This document shows positions 13,654-22,929 of a DNA stretch of 64,000 bases, piece after piece. This DNA comes from an uncultured Roseburia sp. (GTDB lineage: Bacteria; Bacillota; Clostridia; Lachnospirales; Lachnospiraceae), in NCBI GenBank assembly GCA_947573605.1, contig CANPGM010000004.1:58634-122633 (forward strand), given 5' to 3'. Within the stretch, counting starts at the first letter, position 1. Each line of letters starts with the position of its first letter. Made by a program: the position numbers and the translations under genes. A model generated the notes under the pieces. That model had not been told where the DNA came from and searched no databases. It saw only the letters and a list, made by a program, of their open reading frames with translations.

Positions 13654-14109
13654 TTATGCTTCATTCAGAAGATTCACCAATTTATAAATGGATTTCTTCA
13701 TCGTTTCATAACACAGCCCGTACGACTGCAGCGTTCCTCCGTACGGATCCAGTATCTCCAGCTCGTCGCCTACCAGCTCTGTTAATACAAAAAGATTCTC
13801 CGGTATGACACTTCCGTATTTCTCCAGAATTTTTTCCAACTGTGTACGCTCCATCACCAGTACCAGCGTATCCTCCGTAAAATCTTCCTCTGATAATTGT
13901 GTGGAAGAAAAGTCCTCCATTGAAATTCCGTTGCTTTTCATCACAGCTTCCGCCTTCTGATTCAACGGTTCCGGAAAAAGTACTACAAGTCCTCTGCTTT
14001 CAATTGTTGCCGGATGTTTTAACGTATATTCACTTAAGATTCCCGCCGCCATCGGCTCACGGCAGGTTCCGCTTTCCGCTACAAATAGTATCCTGTTAAA
14101 CTGCCTCAT
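13654..14109 (-). CDS. YwlE-like low-molecular-weight phosphatase homologue lacking the catalytic cysteine
   Basis: 151-residue member of the low-molecular-weight tyrosine/arginine phosphatase fold. The family's P-loop is normally CxGNxCRSP; here it reads VAESGTCREPMA. The nucleophilic cysteine is Ala11, the Asn is Gly, and the Ser after Arg17 is Glu. The C-terminal acid loop is still present (EILDPYGG, DP pair). It follows tsaC and precedes upp as ywlE does in Bacillus. Probably a pseudo-enzyme, unless another residue takes over. Start at 14109 chosen as it begins just before the fold; the ORF start 12 codons upstream is possible. Confidence 0.8.
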   Translation of the reverse strand: MRQFNRILFVAESGTCREPMAAGILSEYTLKHPATIESRGLVVLFPEPLNQKAEAVMKSNGISMEDFSSTQLSEEDFTEDTLVLVMERTQLEKILEKYGSVIPENLFVLTELVGDELEILDPYGGTLQSYGLCYETMKKSIYKLVNLLNEA

Positions 14110-14160
14110 AAAATACCCAGCCTTTCTTTTCTTAAGGTCTTCCATGCGGCAAAATAAGGC

Positions 14161-15231
14161 TCACACATATAAAATCCGATGTCCCGCCGCCTTTTTAAGG
14201 CGGTTCATAACTGCCTCGAAAAGCCCTTTCGCCGCAAAGCTTTCGGAATAAATGATATCAACCTCTGATTGATCAAATTCCCGCAAAATTTTATATAAAT
14301 GACGCGCAATCGCATCCTTATCCTCTCTCGCACCAATACTTACCGTAAAATCGCTCAGATACTGTTCTTTTGTTTCGTCGGTCGCAATTACTCCAACCTT
14401 TAACCCCTCCTTCTTTTTTGTTTTGATCAGCTCATTGATGCTTTTTACTACAGATGCCATATCGCCTTCTACCAGCACCAGCTCCGCTTTCGGCGCATAA
14501 TGCCTGTATTTCATCCCAGGCGCTTTCGGTTTTAATCCCGACTGTCTGCCGGTCTCCTGCTCTCCCGCAAGAATGCCGGGGTCCATAAAGACTTCCACTC
14601 CAAGCGCTTCTTCCAGCATTTCTTTTGTAATATAACCCGGCCGCAGAATGACAGGCCTTTGTTCCGTTAGATCTACAATCGTCGATTCCAATCCGATTCC
14701 TACGGGTCCGCCGTCCAGAATCAACGGTATCCTTCCGTTCATATCAAATGCAACATGCGACGCTTCCGTAGGGCTCGGCTTTCCGGATGTGTTTGCGCTT
14801 GGAGCCGCAATCAGGCAGCCGCTTTCCTTAATCAGCGCAAGCGCTGCGGCATGATTCGGCATCCTGACCGCAACCGTTTCCATTCCGCCGGTCGTTTCGT
14901 AAGGCACCCTGTCATTCTTCCAAACGATAATGGTAAGCGGCCCCGGCCAAAATGCAGCCGCAAGCTTAAGCGCGGTTTCCGGCACTTCTTTTGCAATCAA
15001 GGCAAGCTCTTTTATCTCCTGAATATGTACAATCAAAGGGTTGTCCGAGGGCCGGCCTTTCGCCGCATATATTTTCTTAGAAGCGTCCGGCCGCAGCGCG
15101 TCCGCGCCGAGTCCGTATACTGTTTCCGTCGGAAACGCCACCAGTTCCCCCTGCCGGATCAGCTCCGCCGCTTTTTTTATAACCTCCGTATCAATATGGC
15201 GGGAATCTATTTTCAACAATTGGGTCTGCAT
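14161..15231 (-). CDS. tsaC: L-threonylcarbamoyladenylate synthase (Sua5/YwlC type)
   Basis: 356-residue two-domain Sua5 protein that makes threonylcarbamoyl-AMP for the t6A modification of tRNAs reading ANN codons. The YrdC domain (residues about 10-205) shows FPTETVYGLG, KGRPSDNPL and PSANTSGKPSPT. A C-terminal Sua5 domain follows after a linker at about 240. The ATG at 15231 has GAGAGG upstream and, just 5' of that, a GCCG/CGGC hairpin (15247-15259). Confidence 0.93.
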   Translation of the reverse strand: MQTQLLKIDSRHIDTEVIKKAAELIRQGELVAFPTETVYGLGADALRPDASKKIYAAKGRPSDNPLIVHIQEIKELALIAKEVPETALKLAAAFWPGPLTIIVWKNDRVPYETTGGMETVAVRMPNHAAALALIKESGCLIAAPSANTSGKPSPTEASHVAFDMNGRIPLILDGGPVGIGLESTIVDLTEQRPVILRPGYITKEMLEEALGVEVFMDPGILAGEQETGRQSGLKPKAPGMKYRHYAPKAELVLVEGDMASVVKSINELIKTKKKEGLKVGVIATDETKEQYLSDFTVSIGAREDKDAIARHLYKILREFDQSEVDIIYSESFAAKGLFEAVMNRLKKAAGHRILYV

Positions 15232-15410
15232 TTTTCCTCTCATTCCGCCGTTTTACGGCATCCACGTAAAACTTTATCCTATTTCCCCTATTGCAATCCA
15301 TTATGGCACAATTCCTATTTTTAGGCAACCTTCTTTTATATGGTACGCCCTTGCAAATGCCGGTCATTGTCTTGTATGCACTTTAGTACACGTTTTTTTT
15401 CACGAATGAC

Positions 15411-15439
15411 TTGTAATGCAATTTTTTTTGTATTAGAAT
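15411..15439 (+). promoter_or_regulatory. Promoter of the ferredoxin gene
   Basis: TTGTAA, 17-nt spacer, TAGAAT, about 60 bp upstream of the ferredoxin ATG. Confidence 0.6.
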
Positions 15440-15465
15440 AATCAATAGGCTATCCGTTTCGATAG

Positions 15466-15672
<207 letters not shown>

Positions 15673-15701
15673 TCTTTGAAGAAAGCAAAAATCAGACACA
15701 T

Positions 15702-15740
15702 AAAGACCCTGTCTCCGTAAGCGGAGAACAGGGTCTTTTT
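15702..15740. terminator. Bidirectional terminator between ferredoxin and merR-type gene
   Basis: AAAGACCCTGTCTCCG pairs with CGGAGAACAGGGTCTTT; U-runs are available on both strands. It serves the converging ferredoxin and MerR-type genes. Confidence 0.9.
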
Positions 15741-15759
15741 ACAGAAACAAAGCGACTTC

Positions 15760-16392
15760 TCAGATTTTCTTTGTTTTCTGTGCACGGTTCTTTTTCCAGT
15801 TTTTAATCCCGAAGCTTCTTTTCTTTTTCAGGTTCCCTCGGATCGCCTCGTCAAGAATGCGAAAGTGTTCTTCTTCCGCCTCTTCCCGCTCACGCATCAG
15901 ATAATTCATCTCTTTTAATACCTGTTCGCTTACATTGTCGCTGATGTTTTTACTCAGCGCCTCGTTATTTGCCGCGATTGCCTTTTCTACTATTTCTGTC
16001 ATTAATTCCGTAAACTGTGCCATCCGATCCGTATTGTCAAGAATGCTCTTTGTATTCTCCTTCGACGACACCATATACGGGCTGCGAAACAGGACTGTCC
16101 CCTGAAGAGACTTATCCGTCAGGTCCGTATCCAGCCCCGAAGTCAGCTCCGGTAATTTTTCGGAAATATTTCCGCTATGTACGATCATGCGAATTGCCTT
16201 TAACTGATAGCCTTTTTCTTTCAATTCTTTTATTTTCAAAAAATCATTTATATTTTCCTGCGTATAATACCTGTGGCCCATTTCGTTTCTCGGAATATCC
16301 AGCTCAAGTTCATCTTCCCAGTAACGCAATACATGCGACTCCACATTTACTAAACTCGCGGCGTCGGAAATCATGTAACGTACCTTTTCCAT
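15760..16392 (-). CDS. MerR-family helix-turn-helix protein
   Basis: 210-residue DNA-binding protein. Residues 1-75 carry the winged helix of the MerR family (MISDAASLVNVESHVLRYWE, then GHRYYTQENINDFLKIKELKEKGYQLKAI). The rest is a long helical region with no recognisable ligand domain and a very basic C terminus (KKNRAQKTKK). The start at 16392 follows AAGGAGG at 8 nt; the ORF track start is 31 codons too long. The target is unknown. Confidence 0.85.
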   Translation of the reverse strand: MEKVRYMISDAASLVNVESHVLRYWEDELELDIPRNEMGHRYYTQENINDFLKIKELKEKGYQLKAIRMIVHSGNISEKLPELTSGLDTDLTDKSLQGTVLFRSPYMVSSKENTKSILDNTDRMAQFTELMTEIVEKAIAANNEALSKNISDNVSEQVLKEMNYLMREREEAEEEHFRILDEAIRGNLKKKRSFGIKNWKKNRAQKTKKI

Positions 16393-16456
16393 TGCTTGTC
16401 CTCCTTCTAAGCAGCAGGGATTGCCGCAATAATGCGACAGCCCTTTTCTTGTTTTT

Positions 16457-16485
16457 ATTATAGCTTTATTAAATTCGGCACACAA
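16457..16485 (-). promoter_or_regulatory. Promoter of the MerR-type gene
   Basis: Minus-strand TTGTGT, 17-nt spacer, TATAAT, about 65 bp upstream of the start at 16392. The -35 box is weak. Confidence 0.5.
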
Positions 16486-16529
16486 TGAAAATCGCTCGCC
16501 TTATTTTGACAGCCTTCGCGTTTTTTCTG

Positions 16530-17012
16530 CTACTGAATAATACCGCATCCGATTTTTTCTCCCGAATTGCCGGACGGCTGTGTCGTAAAATCGTCCGGTT
16601 CCGCATGAACGACAATCGATCGTCCAATGATCTCCGGAATCGTTATCCGTTTATCATAAAACGCCATCCATGCATAGCCTTCATTTCCGAGCAGCGGCAT
16701 CAGATCCCCGGTATGATTGGGATGGTCCGCTTTTGTTCTGCTGTAATGATTTCCCGTTTGATCAAACGGTTTCGTACAGTCGCCTTTTTCATGGATATGC
16801 AGCGCATATACATTCACGGCGCCTTTTTTTGTTACGTTTGGCAGATTGAACAATTCCGCCTCTACTAAGACACCGTCGTTTTGAGTCCTGTAGAATTTTA
16901 CCAATCCATTTAAATCCGGATATTTGTCATTTCCCGTAATCCACGCAACCGCATCCGGGTTTCCGATTCTTAAAATGTCATTATAAAGCGTTCCGGGCAT
17001 ACTTTCTCTCAT
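16530..17012 (-). CDS. Cu/Zn superoxide dismutase family protein, apparently cytoplasmic
   Basis: 160-residue SodC-like protein. All metal ligands can be placed: HIH in ALHIHEKGDC, the bridging His in GNHYS, zinc ligands in DHPNHTGDL, and the last copper His in VVHAEPDDF. The active-site arginine usually found in GNSGxR is Lys here (GNSGEK). No signal peptide is visible, unlike most bacterial SodC. Both cysteines of the intradomain disulfide pattern seem present. A dismutase role is inferred and the Arg-to-Lys change could lower activity. SD GGGGG precedes the ATG. Confidence 0.85.
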   Translation of the reverse strand: MRESMPGTLYNDILRIGNPDAVAWITGNDKYPDLNGLVKFYRTQNDGVLVEAELFNLPNVTKKGAVNVYALHIHEKGDCTKPFDQTGNHYSRTKADHPNHTGDLMPLLGNEGYAWMAFYDKRITIPEIIGRSIVVHAEPDDFTTQPSGNSGEKIGCGIIQ

Positions 17013-17120
17013 AAAAATCCCCCGCCGTAAAGCTTTTCTTTCTATTTAATATATGTATCCGGGCAGCGGAGGGATACAGCAAATAAAAAGGAGGCTTCAA
17101 AACGGGCGGCTTTACTGCTT

Positions 17121-18455
17121 TTATTTTTCCATATTTCCGAATTTTGTGTACTGCGGCAGCCAAACCAGATTGATTGTTCCGATCGGACCGTTTCTCTGTT
17201 TTGCAATGATAATTTCGGAAATACCTTTCATATCCGAATCATGATTGTAATAATCGTCGCGGTAAATAAACATAACCACATCGGCGTCCTGCTCGATGGC
17301 TCCCGATTCGCGCAAATCCGACAGCATCGGACGGTGATCCGGGCGCTGTTCCACGGCGCGGGAAAGCTGCGACAATGCAATAACGGGAATTGACAGTTCA
17401 CGGGCAAGCGCCTTTAACGATCGGGAAATTTCCGAAATTTCCTGTTGTCTTGAATCCGACGAACGGCCGGAACCGGACATTAATTGCAAATAGTCGATCA
17501 TAATCAGCTTTAAATTATGTTCGAGCTTATATTTCCGGCATTTGCTCCGAAGCTCCGAAATGGAGATTCCCGGCGTATCGTCAATAATCAGCTTTGAATT
17601 TCCGATCACGCCCGCTCCCTCAATCAGTTTCTCCCAATCGGCGTCCGAAAGATTTCCGGTACGAAGCGCCTGCGCGTCCACATGCGATTCCAATGAGAAC
17701 AGACGATTTACAAGCTGCTCTTTCGACATTTCCAAAGAAAAAATCGCCGTACACAAATCTTCATGAAACGCGGTGTACTGGGCAATATTTAATGCAAACG
17801 CCGTTTTTCCCATAGAAGGACGCGCTGCAATCAAAATCAGATCGGACGGCTGAAGTCCCGCCGTCCGATAGTCCAAGTCGATAAAACCTGTCGGTATTCC
17901 GGTTACATTCCCCGATGCTTTGGCAGAATTTTCGATTTTTTCCAGCGCGTTCATAACTACCTGACGAATCGGTACATAATCACTGCCGCTGCCGCGCGCG
18001 GAGATCAGATCGAAAACTTTTTTTTCGGTCAGATCCATTACGGAATCAATGCTTTCTCTTCCGAGATAACATTCGTTTTCAATTTCTTCATTTAATTTAA
18101 TCAGCCTGCGGCGCAGCGCATGATCTTTTACGATTTTCGCATAATACTTTACATTTGCCGAAGTCGGAACCGCTGTTATCAAATCCCGCACGTAGTCCAG
18201 GCTTGCAATTTCATCCGGAACGTCCTTTTCTTTTAATCTGTTCTGCAGTGTGATAAGATCGACCGGAAGGCCGGCGCCGTACAGTTCAATCATCGCATCA
18301 AACAATACGCCGTACTGGCGATAGTAAAAATCGTCGCCGACCAGCATTTCCATTGCGGTCAGAATGGCGTCTTTGTCCATTATCATAGAACCTATTACAG
18401 ACTGCTCGGCCTCCAGACTGTTCGGCATAATCCGCTTTATAAGCGTCTCTTCCAT
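17121..18455 (-). CDS. dnaB: Replicative DNA helicase DnaB
   Basis: 444-residue hexameric helicase. The N-terminal helical domain begins PNSLEAEQSVIGSM, and the RecA-like domain has Walker A ARPSMGKTAF near residue 205 and a Walker B region MIDYLQLM. Length is normal and no intein is present. It starts 3 nt after the rplI stop, the classic rplI-dnaB pair, with the SD (GAGG) inside the rplI end. Confidence 0.96.
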   Translation of the reverse strand: MEETLIKRIMPNSLEAEQSVIGSMIMDKDAILTAMEMLVGDDFYYRQYGVLFDAMIELYGAGLPVDLITLQNRLKEKDVPDEIASLDYVRDLITAVPTSANVKYYAKIVKDHALRRRLIKLNEEIENECYLGRESIDSVMDLTEKKVFDLISARGSGSDYVPIRQVVMNALEKIENSAKASGNVTGIPTGFIDLDYRTAGLQPSDLILIAARPSMGKTAFALNIAQYTAFHEDLCTAIFSLEMSKEQLVNRLFSLESHVDAQALRTGNLSDADWEKLIEGAGVIGNSKLIIDDTPGISISELRSKCRKYKLEHNLKLIMIDYLQLMSGSGRSSDSRQQEISEISRSLKALARELSIPVIALSQLSRAVEQRPDHRPMLSDLRESGAIEQDADVVMFIYRDDYYNHDSDMKGISEIIIAKQRNGPIGTINLVWLPQYTKFGNMEK

Positions 18456-18458
18456 AAT

Positions 18459-18905
18459 CTATTCCTCTGTCACATGTACAATTAACGTTCCGGTCACTTT
18501 CGGATGAAGCTTAATTCCCACTTCTACCATACCAAACGATTTGATTGCCTCCGGAAGCAGCATCTTCTTTTTGTCCAGTTCCAGACCAAGCTGCTTTTTC
18601 GCTTCCTGCGCAATTTCTTTTGTGGATACGGAGCCGAAAATTCTTCCTCCCTCTCCGCCTTTCATCTTAACGACTACTTTTTTATCTTTCAATTCCTCCG
18701 CAAGCGCAAGCGCCGCCTCATAATTTTCCTGTGCGACTTTATCCGCATGCTGATTTTTCAGTTTTAAATCATTTAAGTTTTTCGCATTTGCTTCAACGCC
18801 AAGCTTTTTCGGAAAAATCGCATTGCGCGCATAACCGTCGCTTACGTTTACAATTTCCCCTTTTTTCCCAAGCGCTTTTACGTCTTCTAACAAAATTACT
18901 TTCAT
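18459..18905 (-). CDS. rplI: Ribosomal protein bL9
   Basis: 148-residue L9: N-terminal RNA-binding domain ([28 protein letters not shown]), connecting helix, and C-terminal domain. Typical length. Upstream of its SD (CGGAGG) is a short GC-rich hairpin (18921-18933) of the GCCG/CGGC kind. It sits between gdpP and dnaB, an order common in Firmicutes. Confidence 0.96.
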   Translation of the reverse strand: MKVILLEDVKALGKKGEIVNVSDGYARNAIFPKKLGVEANAKNLNDLKLKNQHADKVAQENYEAALALAEELKDKKVVVKMKGGEGGRIFGSVSTKEIAQEAKKQLGLELDKKKMLLPEAIKSFGMVEVGIKLHPKVTGTLIVHVTEE

Positions 18906-18953
18906 TCCGTCCTCCGTTCCGCCGCCGCGCGGCTTTCTGCATGTCTGTATTTC

Positions 18954-21008
18954 TTATTTATCTGCAATGGCCCCTTCTTTTAACATATCGTCAAGCGTAC
19001 TTTGAATCATACGTTTGGCTTCCGCTACGGTGCAGTTCGTAAGCTGCGCTCCTGCGACATTCAAATGTCCGCCGCCGCCGAGGCGCTCCATAATAAGCTG
19101 CACGTTAATTTCGTCAATCGAACGGGAACTTACGTATATCTTTCCCTGATATTCTGTCAGTACAAAAGAAGCCTTGATTCCAACAATATTTAAAAGTTCG
19201 TTTGCCGCCTGTGCACCTACAATTGTAGGGCTTTCTACATTATCTGCAGGACAGACGGAAATCGCAAACGCGCCGCGGTAAACCTCCGCACGACGGACCG
19301 CTTCGGCTCTTGCTTTATACGCCGTCATGTCGTCCCGCAGCAGCTTTCGCACACGCGTTACCTCGGCGCCCGCCCTTCTTAAATACGCGGCGGCTTCAAA
19401 GGTTCTGACGCCTGTTTTCGTAACAAAATTATTGGTATCTATCAAGATTCCGGCATAGATACAGTCCGCCTCGCAAGGCTCAAGTCTGATATTTTCGGAA
19501 AAATACTGCAGTACTTCGGCTATCATTTCACACGCGCTTGAAGCATACGGCTCAATATAGGAAAGTACCGGATTCTCAATGACTTCGCTTCCCTGCCTGT
19601 GGTGATCAAACACACAGACCGTATCGGTTCTTTTCAACAATTCCGGACATTCCGTATAGCTTGGGCGATTCGTATCGACTACCATAACCAGCGTGTTGTG
19701 ATTGGTAATAGAAAGCGCCTCTTCGCTGTTAATAAATAAGTCCGCCGGATATCCTCTTTCTTCCGTAAAGCATTCTACCAGAGGTCTTAACGATGTTGTG
19801 ACTTCGTTTATGACAATCTGCGCTTTCTTTCCCAGTACTTTCGCAGCGCAGTATACGCCGATAGCCGCGCCGAGGGAATCCACATCGCTGATAGAATGGC
19901 CCATAATAACGACATGTTCTCTGCTTTCTAACATTTCCCGCAGGGCATGCGCCTTGACTCTCGCTTTCACACGGGTATTCCGCTCTACCTGCTTTGTTTT
20001 TCCGCCGTAATAAGAGACCTCTTCTCCTTCACGCACCACAACCTGATCTCCGCCGCGTCCCAACGCAAGGTCGATACCCATGCGGGCATACTCGTAATTC
20101 TGATTATAGCTGACTCCTTCGGAGCCGATTCCGATACTTAACGTAACGGCCATTTCGTTTCCGACTTTTACCCCTTTTACATCTTCAATCAGGCTGAATC
20201 TGTCCTGTTTTAGCTGATCCAGATATTTGTGCCGGAATACAATAAAATACTTGTCCTTTTCTATTTTCCTGACTAATGCGTCAATCTCCGCAAAGTATTT
20301 GTTTACCTTCCGGTCGACTAACGCCGTAAGCAGCGAACGTTTTACCTCTTCGATACTGTTTAAGGCTTCCTCGTAATTGTCAATATATACAAGCCCCGCT
20401 ACAAGCTGCTGTTCTCTGTTGTCGCGGATGTACTGATTCAGCTCCGTTTCATCAAACAAATACAGCGCCGTCAAATATTCGCTTCCTTCTTCCAGCGATA
20501 CAATTTCGCTTTCTTCAGTGAGCGAATCAAAATAGATTCTGCGCATTGTCGCACGATAAAACTTCTCCCCCAGCTCCAGATTTACCGCGTATACATCCTC
20601 ATCTTTCTGCAAAAGCTCTTTGGTCAGACTCGGAAATACCGTCGTAATAGACTTATGATATTTTTTTTCTTTTCCCGTTATTTCCGTAAATTTGTCATTG
20701 ACCCATAACAGCCGCGCATTATAGTCCAAAAGCGCATAAGGAACCTCCATTTCGTTCAAAAGCTGCTTTTGTACGGTAGCATATCTTGTGGCAAAATTTA
20801 TCATTTCGTTTAAAAGCTGCGTTCTGCTTTTTCTGCCTACAAGCTGCATGGTAACAAAATAAACTGCAATTAATCCGGAAAATAAAATACCGTCCGTAAT
20901 ATTATGTCTGTATAGCAGAATATTAAAAAGAATTAATAATATGGTAAAAAACAGCGGGAGATATAGATAAAATCGCAGTTTTCCTTTTATTTCTACTGTA
21001 GTTTTCAT
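18954..21008 (-). CDS. gdpP: Cyclic-di-AMP phosphodiesterase GdpP
   Basis: 684-residue membrane enzyme that degrades c-di-AMP and thereby controls cell-wall and potassium homeostasis. Two N-terminal membrane helices (residues about 10-58) are followed by a PAS-like domain, a degenerate GGDEF domain (about 170-310), and DHH/DHHA1 domains from about 345. Catalytic motifs are seen as MGHSISDVDSLGAA, VVDTNRPSY, FDHHRQG and GGGGHLNVAG. Domain order is complete. It heads the gdpP-rplI-dnaB operon. Confidence 0.95.
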   Translation of the reverse strand: MKTTVEIKGKLRFYLYLPLFFTILLILFNILLYRHNITDGILFSGLIAVYFVTMQLVGRKSRTQLLNEMINFATRYATVQKQLLNEMEVPYALLDYNARLLWVNDKFTEITGKEKKYHKSITTVFPSLTKELLQKDEDVYAVNLELGEKFYRATMRRIYFDSLTEESEIVSLEEGSEYLTALYLFDETELNQYIRDNREQQLVAGLVYIDNYEEALNSIEEVKRSLLTALVDRKVNKYFAEIDALVRKIEKDKYFIVFRHKYLDQLKQDRFSLIEDVKGVKVGNEMAVTLSIGIGSEGVSYNQNYEYARMGIDLALGRGGDQVVVREGEEVSYYGGKTKQVERNTRVKARVKAHALREMLESREHVVIMGHSISDVDSLGAAIGVYCAAKVLGKKAQIVINEVTTSLRPLVECFTEERGYPADLFINSEEALSITNHNTLVMVVDTNRPSYTECPELLKRTDTVCVFDHHRQGSEVIENPVLSYIEPYASSACEMIAEVLQYFSENIRLEPCEADCIYAGILIDTNNFVTKTGVRTFEAAAYLRRAGAEVTRVRKLLRDDMTAYKARAEAVRRAEVYRGAFAISVCPADNVESPTIVGAQAANELLNIVGIKASFVLTEYQGKIYVSSRSIDEINVQLIMERLGGGGHLNVAGAQLTNCTVAEAKRMIQSTLDDMLKEGAIADK

Positions 21009-21088
21009 TCACTCTCATACCCCGTTTAAATCAACAATTTGGAAATATCTTTTGATATTTATATTATCTCAAAGTATCATGATTCTTT

Positions 21089-21117
21089 ATTATACCATTT
21101 TACCGGCTCAATATAAA
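21089..21117 (-). promoter_or_regulatory. Promoter of gdpP-rplI-dnaB
   Basis: Minus-strand TTTATA, 17-nt spacer, TATAAT, about 80 bp upstream of gdpP. Perfect -10 box, weak -35 box. Confidence 0.5.
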
Positions 21118-21169
21118 GCATATTTTTATATTAGGCGGCTGCCCGTAGAATCGAATCCGAACCGTTACA

Positions 21170-21255
21170 AAAAAAATCCCCTTTTAAACCAATCCCATTC
21201 GTCAAGCCATTCTTACTATGTGCTTTAACGAAATGGCATCACTTTAAAAGGGTCG
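21170..21255 (-). terminator. Terminator after the lipoprotein gene
   Basis: Minus-strand CCCTTTTAAA pairs with TTTAAAAGGG over an imperfect inner hairpin (ATGCCATT/AATGGC) and is followed by ATTTTTTTT. Confidence 0.75.
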
Positions 21256-21259
21256 CATT

Positions 21260-21919
21260 TTATTCGTCCAATGTTAAATAAATTCCTTTGTCCATGTCGT
21301 CAATTAAATTATTCGATAAAATCTGCGTTCCGGTTACCGCGGCAGGAAGCGTGTCTGAAAACAGCTCTTCCTGCTCCAGATACCCGGCCTGCTCTACTTT
21401 TGTATTGTAACGGCAGGTAATATATCCGGTTTCAAGAACACTGCTGCATACCGGAAAAATAATCTCCCGCCATCCGTTTTCCACGGTGTCGCTTATGATT
21501 ACAGGTGTTCTTACGCCTGCAAAACTGCCGATTACATGAAAATCGCTTCCATTCTCTTCCAGCAGCAGCACACAATCTCCGCCGTCCTTCATTGTATATT
21601 CGCCGATTACGGCTGCTGCAATTTCATTCTTGCCGTCTTCGTTTAAATCAACATAATTATAGTAATACCTTGTTTCCGCCAGGCGCTCGTCCGGTATTTG
21701 GTAATATTCCGTTAAAAAAGCCGCAAGCAAAGGATTATGTTCCGTCTCCGAAAAAACGATTGTCAGATTCGGAACATCCGGTCCTTCCCCAAGCGCGTCA
21801 AAAAAAGAATCCTGTTCGTTTTCCTTCTCTGTCGGCTCACTACAGCCCTGACATATAACAAAAAACAGTAGCAATGCCGTTAATAGCCCTGTCCGTCTGA
21901 TAAGTGATTTCCGTTTCAT
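21260..21919 (-). CDS. Putative lipoprotein of unknown function
   Basis: 219-residue exported protein. A signal peptide ends in a lipobox VICQGC, so the mature protein should be lipid-anchored at Cys. The body contains a calcium-loop-like element YVDLNEDGKNEIAAAV, as in FG-GAP or dockerin-like proteins, but I recognise no family. The start at 21919 gives a normal signal peptide; the ORF track start is 13 codons longer and lacks an SD. It is flanked by its own terminator. Confidence 0.75.
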   Translation of the reverse strand: MKRKSLIRRTGLLTALLLFFVICQGCSEPTEKENEQDSFFDALGEGPDVPNLTIVFSETEHNPLLAAFLTEYYQIPDERLAETRYYYNYVDLNEDGKNEIAAAVIGEYTMKDGGDCVLLLEENGSDFHVIGSFAGVRTPVIISDTVENGWREIIFPVCSSVLETGYITCRYNTKVEQAGYLEQEELFSDTLPAAVTGTQILSNNLIDDMDKGIYLTLDE

Positions 21920-22077
21920 GATGTCGGATACTCCTGTCTGCTTATAGATATGTATCAAGTTACGCCGTTTTTCAGATATAAAAATCCGGTCGCCTGACTA
22001 AGCCATAATAGCATATAATATGCAGGAAAATCCTTAATAATATATTAATTTTTACGAAATATTGCTGACAAATTCTT

Positions 22078-22105
22078 CAAAAAAAGAGGATGCCGCAGCA
22101 TCCTC
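22078..22105 (-). terminator. Terminator of rpsF-ssb-rpsR
   Basis: Minus-strand GAGGATGC, loop, GCATCCTC followed by TTTTTTT, 14 bp after the rpsR stop. Confidence 0.93.
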
Positions 22106-22118
22106 CTATATAAAACGT

Positions 22119-22382
22119 TTATTCGCATACGTACGGCATAAGCGCAACATGACGCGCTCTTTTAATCGCCGATGTTAATGCTCTCTGATGTTTCGCACAG
22201 TTACCTGTAATACGGCGCGGAAGAATTTTTCCTCTCTCAGAGATGTATCTTTTTAATTTGTTTGTATCTTTGTAATCAATTACATTATCTTTACCGCAGA
22301 ATACACAAACTTTTTTTCTTCTATGCATCGGACGTCTCTTCATGGAGCCGCCTTCTTTATCTGCTGCCTTATTAAAAGCCAT
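22119..22382 (-). CDS. rpsR: Ribosomal protein bS18
   Basis: 87-residue S18. It has the zinc-type pattern CVFCGKDN near the N terminus, then [24 protein letters not shown], the core family signature. The start at 22382 (MAFNKAADK) has GGAGG at 6 nt; the ORF start four codons upstream overlaps the SD. A GCCG/CGGC hairpin (22398-22412) lies just 5' of the SD. Last gene of the rpsF-ssb-rpsR operon. Confidence 0.96.
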   Translation of the reverse strand: MAFNKAADKEGGSMKRRPMHRRKKVCVFCGKDNVIDYKDTNKLKRYISERGKILPRRITGNCAKHQRALTSAIKRARHVALMPYVCE

Positions 22383-22466
22383 GATTTCCTCCATTCTGCC
22401 GCCAATTGCGGCGCTAACTTAAAACTGATGCCGGCCGGTCAACAAAAGGCTCTGCTTGCAGAACTC

Positions 22467-22907
22467 CTAGTTAAACGGCAGCTCTTCGTCTATTCCGTCA
22501 GGAATATTCATAAAACCGTCTCCTGCGGCGCTGCCGGGCGACGGTCTGTCAACCGGTATAAATCCGGAATTATCTCCGCCCGCGTTTTTGCTTTCCGCAA
22601 ATTCGCACTCTTCAACAACCACGTCTGTAGTGTACACTTTCTGGCCGTCTCGATTCGTATAGCTTCCGGTCTGAATACGCCCGGTAATCGCTACTTTTGT
22701 TCCCTTGCGGAGATACTTTTCCGCAAATTCACCAAGACGACCGAATGCTACGCAGCCGATAAAATCCGCGCTCTGCTGATCGCCGTCTCTCTTAAATCTG
22801 CGGTCCACCGCGATTGTATATCTTGCAACTGCGGTTGCCTGCTCCCCCTGGGAATAGCGAACCTCGGGATCTCTGGTCAATCGTCCCATAAGAATCACTT
22901 TATTCAT
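22467..22907 (-). CDS. ssb: Single-stranded DNA-binding protein
   Basis: 146-residue SSB with an N-terminal OB fold (MNKVILMGRLTRDPEVRY, FIGCVAFGRLGEFAEKYLRKG), a low-complexity Gly/Asp/Pro linker and the acidic tip DEELPFN used to recruit partners. The ORF track start is 40 codons too long and runs into rpsF; the ATG at 22907 has AGAGGAAAC upstream. Standard position between rpsF and rpsR. Confidence 0.95.
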   Translation of the reverse strand: MNKVILMGRLTRDPEVRYSQGEQATAVARYTIAVDRRFKRDGDQQSADFIGCVAFGRLGEFAEKYLRKGTKVAITGRIQTGSYTNRDGQKVYTTDVVVEECEFAESKNAGGDNSGFIPVDRPSPGSAAGDGFMNIPDGIDEELPFN

Positions 22908-22929
22908 ATGCGGTTTCCTCTTTTCAAAT

